64,000 nucleotides of DNA from Oxalobacteraceae bacterium. Lineage in GTDB: Bacteria; Pseudomonadota; Gammaproteobacteria; Burkholderiales; Burkholderiaceae_D. Below the pieces are notes generated by a model. The model was not told the DNA's origin. It did not search any database and saw nothing but the letters and a program-made list of their open reading frames with translations. A program made the translations under genes and the position numbers. Shown here piece after piece: positions 16,695-26,654 of the stretch. Within the stretch, counting starts at the first letter, position 1. Each line of letters starts with the position of its first letter. The stretch lies in assembly GCA_013284265.1 (NCBI GenBank), contig JABTBR010000006.1, positions 1-64,000 of the forward strand. Reading direction: 5' to 3'.

Positions 16695-18335
16695 CTAGGG
16701 TTTGACCACCTCGTGCTGCGCGGTGGCGCCAATGGCCAGCATCAGTTGCTCAATATCGACAGGTTTCACCATGTGCAGGTCGAAACCGGCCGCCAGTACC
16801 CGTTCCGCATCCTCGGCCAGTCCATAGCCGGTCAGGGCGATCAGGCGCATACCGGCCGTGGCCGGGTCGGCGCGCAGGCGCCGGGCCACTTCGTAGCCGT
16901 CCATGCCGGGCAGGCCGATATCGACCAGTCCCACATCGGGGCGCAAGGTGGCCGCCATCTGCAAGCCCTGTACGCCTTCGGCGGCCTGCTGCACCGGATA
17001 GCCGTAGCAGCTCAGCATCATGGCCATCATTTCGCGGCCGTCGTCATTGTCTTCGATCAGTAGCACCGTCGGCTTGGACTGCTGGGCCAGCGTCAGCGTT
17101 TCGCTGTGGGCGGGCTGCGGCACTTCGCTGACGCGCGGCAGGCGGATCGTGAAGGTGCTGCCACTGCCGCTGCCGGCGCTGTCGGCCGTGACGGTGCCGC
17201 CATGCAGCTCAACGAGACGGCGCACCAGCGACAGGCCGATGCCCAGCCCGCCTTGCGAGCGGTCCAGCGTGCGCTTGCCCTGCACGAAGACATCGAATAC
17301 CTGGGGCAGCAGCTCGGGCGCGATGCCGACGCCGGTGTCGCTCACGCTGAGCACCATCTGATCGCCATCGGCGCTGGTGCTGACCTCGATGTGCCCGCCC
17401 GCCGGCGTGTATTTGAAGGCGTTGTCGAACAGATTGCTGATGATCTGTTCGAGCCGGGTGGTGTCGCCCTCGACCCAGCCCGGTTCCAGATCCAGTTCCA
17501 CCTGATAGTCGGCGCTGCGTCCGGTGGTGCGGTAGGTATCCATGCAGGTGGCCACCAGCGTGGCCAGGTTCAGCGGCGCGCAATGGAGCAGGATCTTGCC
17601 CGACAGCGCGCGCGACAGGTCGAGCAGGTCGTCGACGATGCGGCCCAGATGGCGGCTCTGGCGCTGGATGATTTTCTTGGCGCGACCCACGCCGTCGGCC
17701 GATACGCCCGGCAGGCCGATCAGCGAGGCGGCGCTGCTGATGGCGCTGAGCGGATTGCGCAACTCATGGCCCAGCATGGCCAGGAATTCATCCTTGGCAT
17801 GGTTTTCGCGCTCGGCGACCTGGCGCTCTTCGATTTCGCGCGTCAGGCGGGCATTGGTGGCGGTCAGTTCGGTGGTGCGCTGGCTGAGCTGGCGTGCCTG
17901 CTTCTTGAGTTCCTCGTTTTTCATGGCCAATGCCACGAACACCGACACCTTGGCATACAGCACTTGCGGTATCACCGGCGTAAACAGGAAGTCGACGGCA
18001 CCCTGCTGGTAAGCCTTCAGACGATCGAGTTCGTCGGCCAGGAAGGCGGTGATGAAGATGATGGGGATGTCGGCCGAGCGCGCGCGCTGGTGGATGGCTT
18101 CAGCCGTTTCGAAGCCATCCATGCCGGGCATGTTGACATCGAGCAAAATCACGGCGAAGTCGTGCATCAGGACCTGGCGCAGGCCTTCCTCGCCAGAGCG
18201 CGCGGCGATGACCTCGTAGTTTTCCTGTTCGGCCCACTGTGCCAGCAGGCTGGTCAGGGCGAACAGGCTGTTGGCATCATCGTTTACGACCAGAATTTTT
18301 GGTTTATTTATTGTAGGCACGGGGTCTCTGCGCAT
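16695..18335 (-). CDS. hybrid histidine kinase, REC-HisKA-HATPase-REC
   Basis: 546 aa. The N-terminal receiver (residues about 13-130) has VILLDVNMPGMDGFE with the acceptor Asp. A coiled coil follows, then HisKA with DEFLAMLGHELRNPLSAIS, the ATPase domain (IISNLFDNAFKYTP, VSDTGVGI, GGLGIGLSLV), and a C-terminal receiver (VLLIEDNDD, VGLVDIGLPGMDGYE). It is cytoplasmic with no membrane span, so its input must come through the N-terminal receiver from another kinase. The start MRRDPVPTINK at 18335 is plausible. It heads a pair with the small kinase gene downstream. Confidence 0.9.
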   Translation of the reverse strand: MRRDPVPTINKPKILVVNDDANSLFALTSLLAQWAEQENYEVIAARSGEEGLRQVLMHDFAVILLDVNMPGMDGFETAEAIHQRARSADIPIIFITAFLADELDRLKAYQQGAVDFLFTPVIPQVLYAKVSVFVALAMKNEELKKQARQLSQRTTELTATNARLTREIEERQVAERENHAKDEFLAMLGHELRNPLSAISSAASLIGLPGVSADGVGRAKKIIQRQSRHLGRIVDDLLDLSRALSGKILLHCAPLNLATLVATCMDTYRTTGRSADYQVELDLEPGWVEGDTTRLEQIISNLFDNAFKYTPAGGHIEVSTSADGDQMVLSVSDTGVGIAPELLPQVFDVFVQGKRTLDRSQGGLGIGLSLVRRLVELHGGTVTADSAGSGSGSTFTIRLPRVSEVPQPAHSETLTLAQQSKPTVLLIEDNDDGREMMAMMLSCYGYPVQQAAEGVQGLQMAATLRPDVGLVDIGLPGMDGYEVARRLRADPATAGMRLIALTGYGLAEDAERVLAAGFDLHMVKPVDIEQLMLAIGATAQHEVVKP

Positions 18336-18437
18336 TGCTGGTACATCACACCTGGCTGGTCGCTGCCAATCGGGTAGCGGAACGGATCGAATGCTGCCCC
18401 TGAGGCAATGAGCCGATCATAGCAATTGCATATATGA

Positions 18438-19004
<567 letters not shown>

Positions 19005-19020
19005 TATTGGCGGCGCACGC

Positions 19021-19055
19021 AAAAACCCAGGGCGCAACCCTGGGGTCTGACCCCA
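19021..19055. repeat. partial copy of the 105-bp structured repeat
   Basis: AAAACCCAGGGCGCAACCC then TGGGGTCTGACCCC, matching only the first third of the full repeat, just after the 140-aa gene. The full copy 3 starts about 50 bases further on. Confidence 0.8.
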
Positions 19056-19107
19056 ATGCCGTTAAATTAAGCAAAATGCTTAGTTCGCGGGCCGCCGGCC
19101 GCAGCCT

Positions 19108-19213
19108 AAAACCCACGGCGTAACCCTGGGGTCTGACCCAAGGGGCCGGTGAGGGGCTGCGCCCCGCCTGTCCCAGCGGGACAGGCCCCCGGCTCTTTGC
19201 CGTGGGTTTTAAA
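19108..19213. repeat. 105-bp structured intergenic repeat, copy 2
   Basis: AAAACCCACGGCGTAACCC at the left, GCCGTGGGTTTT at the right, with the same inner hairpins as 15737-15841 and few differences. Again it lies between convergent genes (18582-19004 and 19263-20243). Confidence 0.9.
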
Positions 19214-19235
19214 AGCGCCGCGCGGCACGCTTAAG

Positions 19236-19260
19236 TTCAGTTCAGTTCAGTTCAGTTCAG
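19236..19260. repeat. (TTCAG)5 microsatellite
   Basis: Five perfect TTCAG units, followed by TTTCAG. The last bases lie next to the stop codon of the diguanylate cyclase gene (19263-19265), so it is in that gene's 3' flank and does not shift its frame. Confidence 0.9.
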
Positions 19261-19262
19261 TT

Positions 19263-20243
19263 TCAGGCCGGGGCCGGCGACATGGTGTGGCGCGGATGCG
19301 GCGTGCCGTCGGCGCTGTGCTGGGCGGCGCAGCAGCGGTTCTTGCCGCTGCGCTTGGCGTCGTACAGCGCGCCGTCGGCCGCCGCGATCAGGGCGTTGAC
19401 GTGGTCGGCATCGTCGGGATACAGGGCAATGCCGATACTGGTGGACAGGTGCAAGGTCAAGGCGCCGACCTGGTAGGGCTCGGACACCACATCGATCAGC
19501 TTGTTGGCCGGCTCCTGCGCATCGCCCAGGCAGCTTACGCTGCCGAGCACGATGACGAATTCATCGCCGCCCACGCGGGCCACGGTATCGTCCTTGCGCG
19601 AATTGCCCACCAGACGCTGGGCCACCTGCTTGAGGATTTCATCGCCGCAGGCGTGGCCATGGGTGTCGTTGATCGCCTTGAAGCCATCCAGATCCAGATA
19701 CATCACGGCCGCCTTGCTTTGCTGGCGTACCGCGTGCTGCAAGGTGGTGGCGATGCGGTCTTCCAGCAGGCGGCGGTTGGGCAGCCCGGTCAGGGGATCG
19801 TGCAGCGCCAGTTCCTGCTGCTGCTTGCTGTATTGGGCCAGCTCTTTGTACAACAGGCGCACTTCCAGCATATTGTGGATGCGCTTGTGCACTTCGAGCA
19901 GGTCGAAGGGCTTGCTGATGAAGTCGCGCGCGCCCGCTTCCAGCGCGGCGATCTTGAAGCTGGGCTGGGCGGTCAGGGCCAGTACCGGCAGGTAACCGCC
20001 CTGTTCGATTTCTTTCAAGCCCTTCATGACCTGGAAACCATTGAGTTCCGGCATTTGCAGGTCGAGCAGGATCAAATCGTAACAGTGCTGGCGATGCAAG
20101 GGACACACCTGTTCCGGCAGCATGGTGGCGGTGACGTTGCGGTAGCCGGCGTCACGCAGGATTTCCAGCATCAGGTCGATATTGTCGGCGCAGTCATCCA
20201 CCACCAGAATCTTCGCGTGCAGGATATCGTCTCGGCTGGGCAT
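19263..20243 (-). CDS. response regulator diguanylate cyclase (REC-GGDEF)
   Basis: 326 aa. The receiver domain (residues about 10-130) has ILVVDDCADN, LILLDLQMPELNGF and the KPFD end motif. The GGDEF domain follows a short helical linker: DPLTGLPNRRLLEDR, YLDLDGFKAINDTHGH, and an intact VGGDEF active site. It should make cyclic di-GMP when its receiver is phosphorylated. It lies with several kinase genes on the same strand but about 320 bases from the nearest, so it is probably its own transcript. The C-terminal tail is low in complexity. Confidence 0.9.
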   Translation of the reverse strand: MPSRDDILHAKILVVDDCADNIDLMLEILRDAGYRNVTATMLPEQVCPLHRQHCYDLILLDLQMPELNGFQVMKGLKEIEQGGYLPVLALTAQPSFKIAALEAGARDFISKPFDLLEVHKRIHNMLEVRLLYKELAQYSKQQQELALHDPLTGLPNRRLLEDRIATTLQHAVRQQSKAAVMYLDLDGFKAINDTHGHACGDEILKQVAQRLVGNSRKDDTVARVGGDEFVIVLGSVSCLGDAQEPANKLIDVVSEPYQVGALTLHLSTSIGIALYPDDADHVNALIAAADGALYDAKRSGKNRCCAAQHSADGTPHPRHTMSPAPA

Positions 20244-20562
20244 AATAGTCTCGTTTATTGCATCAGTTCAGCACCCGGATACAGCGGTCGGGAGCGTAAT
20301 AAATGGATCATAGCGCAGCACACGGTATTGTGTCGCACGCCAACTTCATAGGTGTAATTATTTCCATATGGAAATTAATTGTACCCGTTTTTTCCGTTCT
20401 TGTAGTGTACTCGCGATTTATTCGTTGCTTGTAGGACAGGACCGTGTCTGCGGGTAGGAGCGCAAGTGGAGAAAAAAGTACGTATGCGAACTTATTAAAT
20501 CGTCATTGATTATAGCCCACTACCATCATCGCCGCCGTTTTCGCCGCGCCAGCATGCCTGCT
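20244..20562. other. intergenic region between two signalling genes
   Basis: About 320 bases, AT-rich in the middle (around 20340-20400) and likely to hold the promoter of the diguanylate cyclase gene. No gene or clear repeat is seen. Confidence 0.45.
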
Positions 20563-23500
20563 TCAGCTTGCCGGGGGAGGGGGAAGCAGGGCGGCCACGG
20601 CGGCGATCAGCTCGGCCGGTTCCAGTGGTTTTGACAGATGGGCCTGGAAGCCGCAGGCCAGCGCTTTCTGGCGGTCTTCGGCGCGCGCGAAGGCGGTCAG
20701 CGCGATGGCCGGCAGCTGGGCCGTGTCGCTGCCGGGGGTGCGCAGCCGGCTCAGCAGATCGTAGCCGTCGATCAGGGGCATGCCGATATCGCTGACCAGC
20801 AAGTCGACCTTGCAATCCTGTAGTAAGTCGAGCACTTCGATGGCATTGGCGGCCGTCAGCACGGTGGCATTGCATTCGCTCAGGATGCGCTTGATCAGTT
20901 CGCGCGCATCGGGCTCGTCGTCGACCACCAGCACGCGCGCGCCGCCGAGGTCGCGTATGGCCAGTTCGGGCCGGGCCGGGGCCAGCGGCAGGGTGCTCAT
21001 GCGCGGCTGGCGCGCCGCCGCGCTGTGGCTGGCGCTGAGGGGCAGGCGTACGGTGAAGCTGGCGCCGCGGCCGGCGCCGGCGCTGGCCGCCGCCACCGAG
21101 CCGCCGTGCTGCTCGGCCAACTGCTTGACGATAGACAGGCCCAGTCCCAGCCCGCCGTGCTGGCGCGTGGTCGAGGAATCGGCCTGGCGGAAGCGTTCGA
21201 ACACATGGGGCAGGAAGTCGGCCACGATGCCCACGCCGCTGTCGGCGATGGTGATCTCGGCCTGGCCGTCGGCTTCGCCCACGGCCACGTAGACGGCGCC
21301 GTCGCGCGGGGTGAACTTGAGCGCGTTCGACAACAGGTTCCAGATGATCTGCTGCAGCCGGCTGGGGTCGCCCAGCACCATGCCGCCGGCCGGCGCGTAG
21401 CGCTTGGTGATGCTGATGTTCTTGGCGTCGGCCGTGGGGCGCACCGTCTCGATGGCCGCCTCGACCACCGTCAGCGGCGACAGCGCCTGCATCTCCAGCA
21501 GCACCTTGCCGGAGGTGATGCGGCTCATGTCGAGCAGATCCTCGATCAACTGGGCCTGGGCGCGCGCATTGCGCTCGATGGTTTGCAGGCCGCGGTGCAG
21601 GTCGGCCTGGTCGCGGCTGCCGCGCCGCAGCACCTGGGCCCAGCCCAGGATCGCCGTCAGCGGGGTGCGCAGTTCGTGCGACAGCGTGGCCAGGAATTCA
21701 TCCTTCATCTGGCTGGTGCGCTCGGCCTCGGCGCGCGCGCGGCGTTCGCTGTCGAGCAGGATTTCGCGCTCGTCGGCGGCCTGCTGGGCCGCCTCGTACA
21801 GGCGCGCATTGTCGATCGCCACCGCGGCCTGGGCGGCGATGCCGCCGATGATGCGTTCGGTGCGTTCGCTGAACATATCGGGCTCCGGATGGCCGAAGGA
21901 CAGGCTGCCGACCACCTGGCCGGAGCGCGATATCACCGGCACCGACAGGTAGCTGCGCACGGCCACGAAGCTGGACGGCTGGGCGGATGGCTGCGCTGCC
22001 GATGACAGCGACGGCGCCGTGGCGCTGGCCATGCCGGCGGCGTCGGCGCCGTCCGGGGCGCGGTAGCGCGGATCGAATTGCAGGTCGGCGCTGCGCACCG
22101 TGGCCGCGCCGCGCAGGCCGGGGCCGAACAGGTTCTGGGCCTGCAACTGGTCGAAATGGCTGCTGGTATAGGGCAGGGTGCCGCACTGCGTATGCAGTTC
22201 CAGCGCAGAACCATCGGCGCCGGCGCTGCGGTAGAAAAACACGCCGAAGCGCGCGCCGCTGATGCGGGTGGCGGCGTCGGTCACTTCCTGCAGCAGCGGG
22301 CGCAGGTCGCGCGTGGAGGCCAGCGCGTTGCCGGTGCTGTTGAGCAGTTCGAGCACATTGGTCTCGTCGCGCAGCGCTTCCTGCACGCGCTTGACCTGGT
22401 CGACGTCGGTGCTGGTGCCGAACCAGCGCAGCAGTTCGCCGGCACTGCCGCGCACCGGATTGGCGCGCGTGAGGAACCAGCGGTAATGGCCGTCGGCGCC
22501 GCGGATCGGCACTTCCATCTCGAATGGCTGGCCGCTGCGCAGCGACTGCTGCCAGCGCGCCATCATGTGCGGCAGGCAGTCGGGATCGTAATAGGCTTGC
22601 CAGGCGTCGCCCTTGAAGGACTCGGGCGCGGCGCCGGTGTAGGCGTACCAGCGCTCGTTGTACCAGATCATCTGGCCGTCGAAGCGGGCGATCCAGGCCA
22701 GTTGGGGAATCGAATTGGCCAGCGCGCGCAGTTCTTCCTCGCGCTGGCGCAGCGAATCGTCGGCGGCCTTGCGCGCGCTGATGTCCTGCACCATGCCGGT
22801 CATGCCCAGCAGGACGTCGGTGTCGCTGAAATTGCCGTGGCCGACCACCGATAGCCAGCAGCGCTCGCCGTTCGGGCGCACCACCCGGCATTCGACATTG
22901 AAGTCGGTATGGGTGGCGAAGGCTTTGAGGAAGGCGCGCCGCACCGGGCCGCGGTCGGCTTCGAGCACGCGCTCGCGCAGCGCGTCCCAGTGCACCGGCA
23001 GGTCGGGTGCCAGGCCGAAGATCTCGGCGGCGCGCCGGCCCAGCGTGACGCGGTCGCTGGCGGCGTCCCACAGCCAGTCGCCCAGCTTGCCGGCGGCCAG
23101 CGCCACCTGCAGGCGGTGCGCGCTTTCGCGCAGTGCCCGCTCATCGGACTTGCGCTGGGTGATGTCCTGGAAATAGCAGGTCAGGCCTTCGGACGAGGGA
23201 TAGGCGCGCACGTCGAGCCAGCGCTTGCGCGGCAGGTAGTACAGCTCGAAGCCGACGGTCTGCTGGCGCTCCAGCGCCTGGCGGAACTGGAGTTCCAGCA
23301 CGGTGCCGCACAGTTCGGGGAAGGCTTGCCACAGGGTCTTGCCGGTCAGCGCCGCGCCGGGGTGTTCGCGCAGGCGCAGGATGTCCTCGGCCTGGGCGTT
23401 GATATAGCTGATGATCCAGTTGCGTTCGATGACGATGAAGCCGTCGGTGATACTTTCGAACATATTGCTCAGGCGCTGATTCGACAGGCGCAGCGCCTCG

Positions 23501-23592
23501 CGCGCCTCGAGCATGTCCTGCACCGCCAGACGGTGGGCCGGCGTCTGCAGCTCCAGCGCCGGTGCGTTGCCATCTTTGTCGGCGTCGGCCAT
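20563..23592 (-). CDS. large hybrid histidine kinase (PAS-PAS-PAS-GAF-HisKA-HATPase-REC)
   Basis: 1009 aa from the ATG at 23592, chosen for GGGAGGG seven bases upstream; the longer frame to 23742 is arginine-rich and non-coding. Three PAS domains are visible (SNMFESITDGFIVIERNW; LAAGKLGDWLWDAASDRV; ANSIPQLAWIARFDGQMIWY), then a GAF domain (about 460-620), HisKA with DEFLATLSHELRTPLTAI, the ATPase domain (GGLGLGLSIV) and a C-terminal receiver (DLLVSDIGMPLIDGYD). There is no membrane span, so it is a cytoplasmic sensor with several possible small-molecule inputs. Redox or light is possible but no cofactor motif is certain. Confidence 0.9.
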   Translation of the reverse strand: MADADKDGNAPALELQTPAHRLAVQDMLEAREALRLSNQRLSNMFESITDGFIVIERNWIISYINAQAEDILRLREHPGAALTGKTLWQAFPELCGTVLELQFRQALERQQTVGFELYYLPRKRWLDVRAYPSSEGLTCYFQDITQRKSDERALRESAHRLQVALAAGKLGDWLWDAASDRVTLGRRAAEIFGLAPDLPVHWDALRERVLEADRGPVRRAFLKAFATHTDFNVECRVVRPNGERCWLSVVGHGNFSDTDVLLGMTGMVQDISARKAADDSLRQREEELRALANSIPQLAWIARFDGQMIWYNERWYAYTGAAPESFKGDAWQAYYDPDCLPHMMARWQQSLRSGQPFEMEVPIRGADGHYRWFLTRANPVRGSAGELLRWFGTSTDVDQVKRVQEALRDETNVLELLNSTGNALASTRDLRPLLQEVTDAATRISGARFGVFFYRSAGADGSALELHTQCGTLPYTSSHFDQLQAQNLFGPGLRGAATVRSADLQFDPRYRAPDGADAAGMASATAPSLSSAAQPSAQPSSFVAVRSYLSVPVISRSGQVVGSLSFGHPEPDMFSERTERIIGGIAAQAAVAIDNARLYEAAQQAADEREILLDSERRARAEAERTSQMKDEFLATLSHELRTPLTAILGWAQVLRRGSRDQADLHRGLQTIERNARAQAQLIEDLLDMSRITSGKVLLEMQALSPLTVVEAAIETVRPTADAKNISITKRYAPAGGMVLGDPSRLQQIIWNLLSNALKFTPRDGAVYVAVGEADGQAEITIADSGVGIVADFLPHVFERFRQADSSTTRQHGGLGLGLSIVKQLAEQHGGSVAAASAGAGRGASFTVRLPLSASHSAAARQPRMSTLPLAPARPELAIRDLGGARVLVVDDEPDARELIKRILSECNATVLTAANAIEVLDLLQDCKVDLLVSDIGMPLIDGYDLLSRLRTPGSDTAQLPAIALTAFARAEDRQKALACGFQAHLSKPLEPAELIAAVAALLPPPPAS

Positions 23593-23811
23593 CAGTCCCT
23601 CCCTTGCGGGCCGGGGGCGTGGCGCGGCGGTTCGGCGCAGCGTGCGCAATTGGCGAAGAACGCGTGTGGGAAGATCATGTGGTCTGACGGTGTTGATGCA
23701 GCGCCTTGCATACATCGGGGCAAAAGCGTGCGGAAAAGGCACGCGGCAAGGATATTGTGTTCTGCCAGCATTGTAGCGCCTTTGGCGCGGCCCCCTCGCA
23801 CCATTGCCTTG

Positions 23812-24660
23812 TTAATGACGGCCGCCTTGCAGGCGCGCGCCGATGTCGGTCAGCGCCAGTTGCAGCTGCTCGATTTCATACGGTTTTTGCAGCGAGATGG
23901 CGGGAAACTCCAGGTGCTTGGTCAGCGTGTCGCTGTAGCCGGAGGCGAACAGGATGTGCATGTCCGGCCGGCGCCGCAGCGCCTCGCGCGCCAGCTCCAC
24001 GCCGGACATGCCGGGCAGGCTGACGTCGGTAAACAGCACATTGAAGGCATGCAGCTGCAGCGCCTGTACCGCTTCCTCGGCGCTGCCGGCCGGTTCCACT
24101 TCGTGTCCCAGTGCGCGCAGGGTTTCGCAGACCAGGTATTGGGCGTCGAGATTATCTTCCACCACCAGGATGCGCAGCGGCTGCACGGCGGCGGGCGCGC
24201 TGTGTGCGGCGGCCGGAACCAGGCTGCACAGGATGCCGCCGACCGTGCCCTGTTCGGTGCGCACCGGCGTATAGAACAGGTCGAGCTCCAGTTGCGCGGG
24301 GGCGTCGCCGCGCCACACGGAAATGGGCTGATTGCGGTAGCGCGCGCTATGGCCGGCCCAGGCCTGGGCGATGGCCGTGCTGTTCCAGCTCCATGCGGAC
24401 GGCTGCATCGACGGCACTTTGGCGCCTGGCGCGCGCAGATTTTTGCCGCCGCTCAAATCGGCATAGGCCTGATTGAATACCATGATGCGTTCGGGGCCCC
24501 ACATCAGCAGCATCGCCATGGGGGAGTTCAACAGGATATCGACCGTCAGTCGCAGACTGGCCGGCCAGCTGTCGGGCGCGCCGAGGCTGGTGCTGGACCA
24601 GTCGAACAGCGGAGGGGTCAGCGTTTCCACGCTGTCGCAAGAGGTGCTCAATTCATTCAT
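23812..24660 (-). CDS. PAS-receiver protein, 282 aa
   Basis: The N-terminal half is PAS-like, resembling the first module of a group of kinases that begin 'SLGAPDSWPASLRLTVDILL' and 'LLMWGPERIMVFNQAYADL'. The C-terminal receiver has ILVVEDNLDAQYL, VLFTDVSLPGMSGVEL with the acceptor Asp, and the ISLQKPYE end. There is no kinase core and no DNA-binding domain, so it is a single-step signal adaptor. It lies 220 bases upstream of the large hybrid kinase gene, in the same direction, and may feed that protein. Confidence 0.8.
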   Translation of the reverse strand: MNELSTSCDSVETLTPPLFDWSSTSLGAPDSWPASLRLTVDILLNSPMAMLLMWGPERIMVFNQAYADLSGGKNLRAPGAKVPSMQPSAWSWNSTAIAQAWAGHSARYRNQPISVWRGDAPAQLELDLFYTPVRTEQGTVGGILCSLVPAAAHSAPAAVQPLRILVVEDNLDAQYLVCETLRALGHEVEPAGSAEEAVQALQLHAFNVLFTDVSLPGMSGVELAREALRRRPDMHILFASGYSDTLTKHLEFPAISLQKPYEIEQLQLALTDIGARLQGGRH

Positions 24661-25014
24661 CCGGAACTACCCACCTTGTTGAAGCGCGAAGATGTTTGAA
24701 TCGTACACCAAATGTCATGCGCAAGAGTTGCGCTTTCACCAATAGAATGAAAGTAGTTGCAGTGCGAACTATGTTGCGGCGCAGCGTGGCGGGCCCGGGA
24801 ATAAAAAAAGCCCGCTTCTGGAGCGGGCTGAATCTATTTCCTTGCAGGGAAATAGAGGAGACAGATGCAGTATGCTGCGCCGCACAAAAACTTTCCAATT
24901 TCGATTGATGATATGGGTAATCATGGCGGTGAATGGCGTGACTATTTTTGCATGAGTCCTGCCGTGCGGACATGAAGCAGAGTAAAGTGACATGATTAAT
25001 TCAAGGAGTTTTGT
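24661..25014. other. intergenic region with two hairpins
   Basis: About 350 bases without a gene. It contains the terminator-like hairpin at 24803-24829 and a second inverted repeat CTATTTCC-N6-GGAAATAG near 24834-24855. Part of it must serve as promoter for the gene at 25015. Confidence 0.5.
24803..24829 (-). terminator. rho-independent terminator-like hairpin, minus strand
   Basis: Read on the minus strand: AGCCCGCTCC-AGA-AGCGGGCT followed by seven T. No minus-strand gene lies just upstream, so it may be an attenuator in the leader of the PAS-receiver gene (start 24660) or a stop for spurious transcripts. Confidence 0.55.
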
Positions 25015-25245
25015 ATGGCAACGGTGGTTACGCATCGGCGTGTCAATATCGTCGTATTGGAGCAGGGGGAAACGATGCGCGGCCATTGCAAGGCTGGCGA
25101 CATCGTCCTGGTCCCGGACGCGGCCGGCTGGTGGACGCACTTTGTCGGTGAGGATGGCCATATCGACAGCTACGATATTCCCTACGCCAGTTATAAAGAG
25201 GCATTGTGGGCGGCCAAGGCGGCCGCCGAATTTGGCGTGGAGTAA
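25015..25245 (+). CDS. hypothetical small protein, 76 aa
   Basis: ATG at 25015 with AAGGAGTT upstream. A compact beta-rich protein (THRRVNIVVLEQGETMRGHC, GDIVLVPDAAGWWTHFVGED) with an alanine-rich helical end (ALWAAKAAAEFGVE). It fits small conserved proteins of Oxalobacteraceae without known function. No signal or membrane segment. Confidence 0.65.
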   Translation: MATVVTHRRVNIVVLEQGETMRGHCKAGDIVLVPDAAGWWTHFVGEDGHIDSYDIPYASYKEALWAAKAAAEFGVE

Positions 25246-25434
25246 TAGCGAGGCTAAATTGCGGCGTTGTTACGATAGTGCTTTACAAGGCAGGAGAGTG
25301 TCCCTATAATCTTGCTTCTTTCGAACGGCATGCCTTCGAAAGACTGCAAAAGTAAGGTGTTTGTGGGGTGTTGCTCAGTAGTTGATTCGGTGATTTACTT
25401 AACGAGCCAACTAAACGATTGAAAAAATCGAACT

Positions 25435-25462
25435 TTGCAAAACGAAATGAATGCGTTATAAT
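25435..25462 (+). promoter_or_regulatory. sigma-70 promoter of the first tRNA-Arg
   Basis: -35 TTGCAA at 25435-25440, 16-base spacer, -10 TATAAT at 25457-25462, ten bases before the tRNA. Confidence 0.7.
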
Positions 25463-25471
25463 GTTGCTTAA

Positions 25472-25548
25472 GCGGCTGTAGCTCAGCTGGATAGAGTACT
25501 TGGCTACGAACCAAGGGGTCGTGGGTTCAATTCCTGCCAGCCGCACCA
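25472..25548 (+). tRNA. tRNA-Arg (ACG), copy 1
   Basis: 77 bases forming a full cloverleaf: acceptor GCGGCTG/CAGCCGC, D arm GCTC/GAGT, anticodon stem CTTGG/CCAAG with loop CTACGAA (anticodon ACG), TTC arm with GGTTCAATTCC, and an encoded CCA. The terminator GGGACCAGATC-GAAA-GATCTGGTCCC plus T run follows at 25556-25586. Confidence 0.97.
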
Positions 25549-25694
25549 GAATGATGGGACCAGATCGAAAGATCTGGTCCCTTTTTCTATTTCAGTAGCT
25601 GTTTTCGATGGCATGCGCGGACTGCATAAAAATGAAAAATTTCTCATTTGCACTCTTCGCTATTCTGAAAACCCCTGCTATAATCTTGTCTTTC

Positions 25695-25771
25695 GCGGCT
25701 GTAGCTCAGCTGGATAGAGTACTTGGCTACGAACCAAGGGGTCGTGGGTTCAATTCCTGCCAGCCGCACCA
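25695..25771 (+). tRNA. tRNA-Arg (ACG), copy 2
   Basis: Identical in sequence to the copy at 25472-25548. Preceded by TATAAT at 25679-25684 and followed by a terminator hairpin (GGGACCAGATT, CTGGTCCC, T run) at 25779-25807. Confidence 0.97.
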
Positions 25772-25866
25772 GAATATCGGGACCAGATTGCAAAATCTGG
25801 TCCCTTTTTCTATTTCGCGCCGGTTTTTCTGTTGGCCGGCCTCGGCGGGCAGCGCCGCCGCCCGAC

Positions 25867-26115
25867 TTATCCTTTTACCAGGTGCAAGCTTGGCCGCGGC
25901 GTCTCGCCGCTGGCCGCTTCGCAGCGTGCCGGTGGCGCGACATCGCTCACGCGGCGCTGGGCCGATCCCGCCAGCACCCGCAACATCACATGATTGGGAA
26001 TGCCGCGCAGCCGCATATAGGCCCAGGCCACCGCGCAGCCAGCCTGGCTGTCCAGGAAAATGCCTTGCGCAATGATGCGCGCGCGTTCTTCGTCCTTACG
26101 GGTTTTGTTCGACAT
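25867..26115 (-). CDS. hypothetical protein, 82 aa (unit 1)
   Basis: SNKTRKDEERARIIAQGIFL, then QAGCAVAWAYMRLRGIPNHV and MLRVLAGSAQRRV. A helical, basic small protein with no known domain. The start at 26115 is clear (GGGGATCTGGC upstream). It lies downstream of, and on the same strand as, the antitoxin gene. An identical copy is at 27181-27429. Confidence 0.6.
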   Translation of the reverse strand: MSNKTRKDEERARIIAQGIFLDSQAGCAVAWAYMRLRGIPNHVMLRVLAGSAQRRVSDVAPPARCEAASGETPRPSLHLVKG

Positions 26116-26328
26116 GCCAGATCCCCATCCGGTGGCAATGCAAGGGGCTGCGATAGCCTATGCACGGTTGTAAATTCCCACGGGGTGAGGTGAGTGCTTG
26201 AAACTTGCCTGCGCCGCCGGAGCATTGCGGGGCGCCGGTGGCTGAGCCCAGACTGTCGGCTCAGCGCCAAATTTAACATAGTCAGCAAATTTGGATCATT
26301 GCAATTCGCAATGGATTCCCCATTTTCA

Positions 26329-26646
26329 CTAGGTGCTGACGCTTGCGCACGATATCGGCACGGCTTTGACGCTCAGCTGCAAGCCAAACGTCTTCATGAT
26401 CTTTAAGATCGTGTCGAAACTCGGTTTCGTTTCGCCGGAAAGTGTCTTGTACAAACTCTCGCGCCCCAGGCCGGTTTCTTTTGCCAGTTGAGTCATGCCC
26501 CTGGCGCGGGCGATATTTCCAATCGCCTTGACGATAAATGTGGAATCGTTGCCCGCTTCCTCGATCACCGCCTCCAGGTACAGGGCAATATCCTCGGTGC
26601 TTTGAAGGTAGTCTGTGCTATCCCATTTTGTCAGTTGTAATTCCAT
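26329..26646 (-). CDS. HTH antitoxin of a type II toxin-antitoxin module (unit 1)
   Basis: 105 aa, starting at 26646 behind a strong AGGAGG. The order is that of the 'putative addiction module antidote' family (HigA-like): DIALYLEAVIEEAGNDSTFI, then the helix-turn-helix GMTQLAKETGLGRESLYKTL and SGETKPSFDTILKIMKTFGL. Such proteins bind the toxin and repress their own promoter. Here the partner toxin gene just upstream (26655-26814) has an internal deletion, so this is an orphan antitoxin. The longer frame from 26814 would fuse the toxin N-terminus to it in frame. Confidence 0.85.
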   Translation of the reverse strand: MELQLTKWDSTDYLQSTEDIALYLEAVIEEAGNDSTFIVKAIGNIARARGMTQLAKETGLGRESLYKTLSGETKPSFDTILKIMKTFGLQLSVKAVPISCASVST

Positions 26647-26654
26647 GATGCCTC

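Noticed and set aside
17106..18377. 423-aa open frame antisense to the hybrid kinase
   Set aside because: The minus-strand kinase has complete domains; the antisense frame is Gln/Ala/Gly-rich without motifs.
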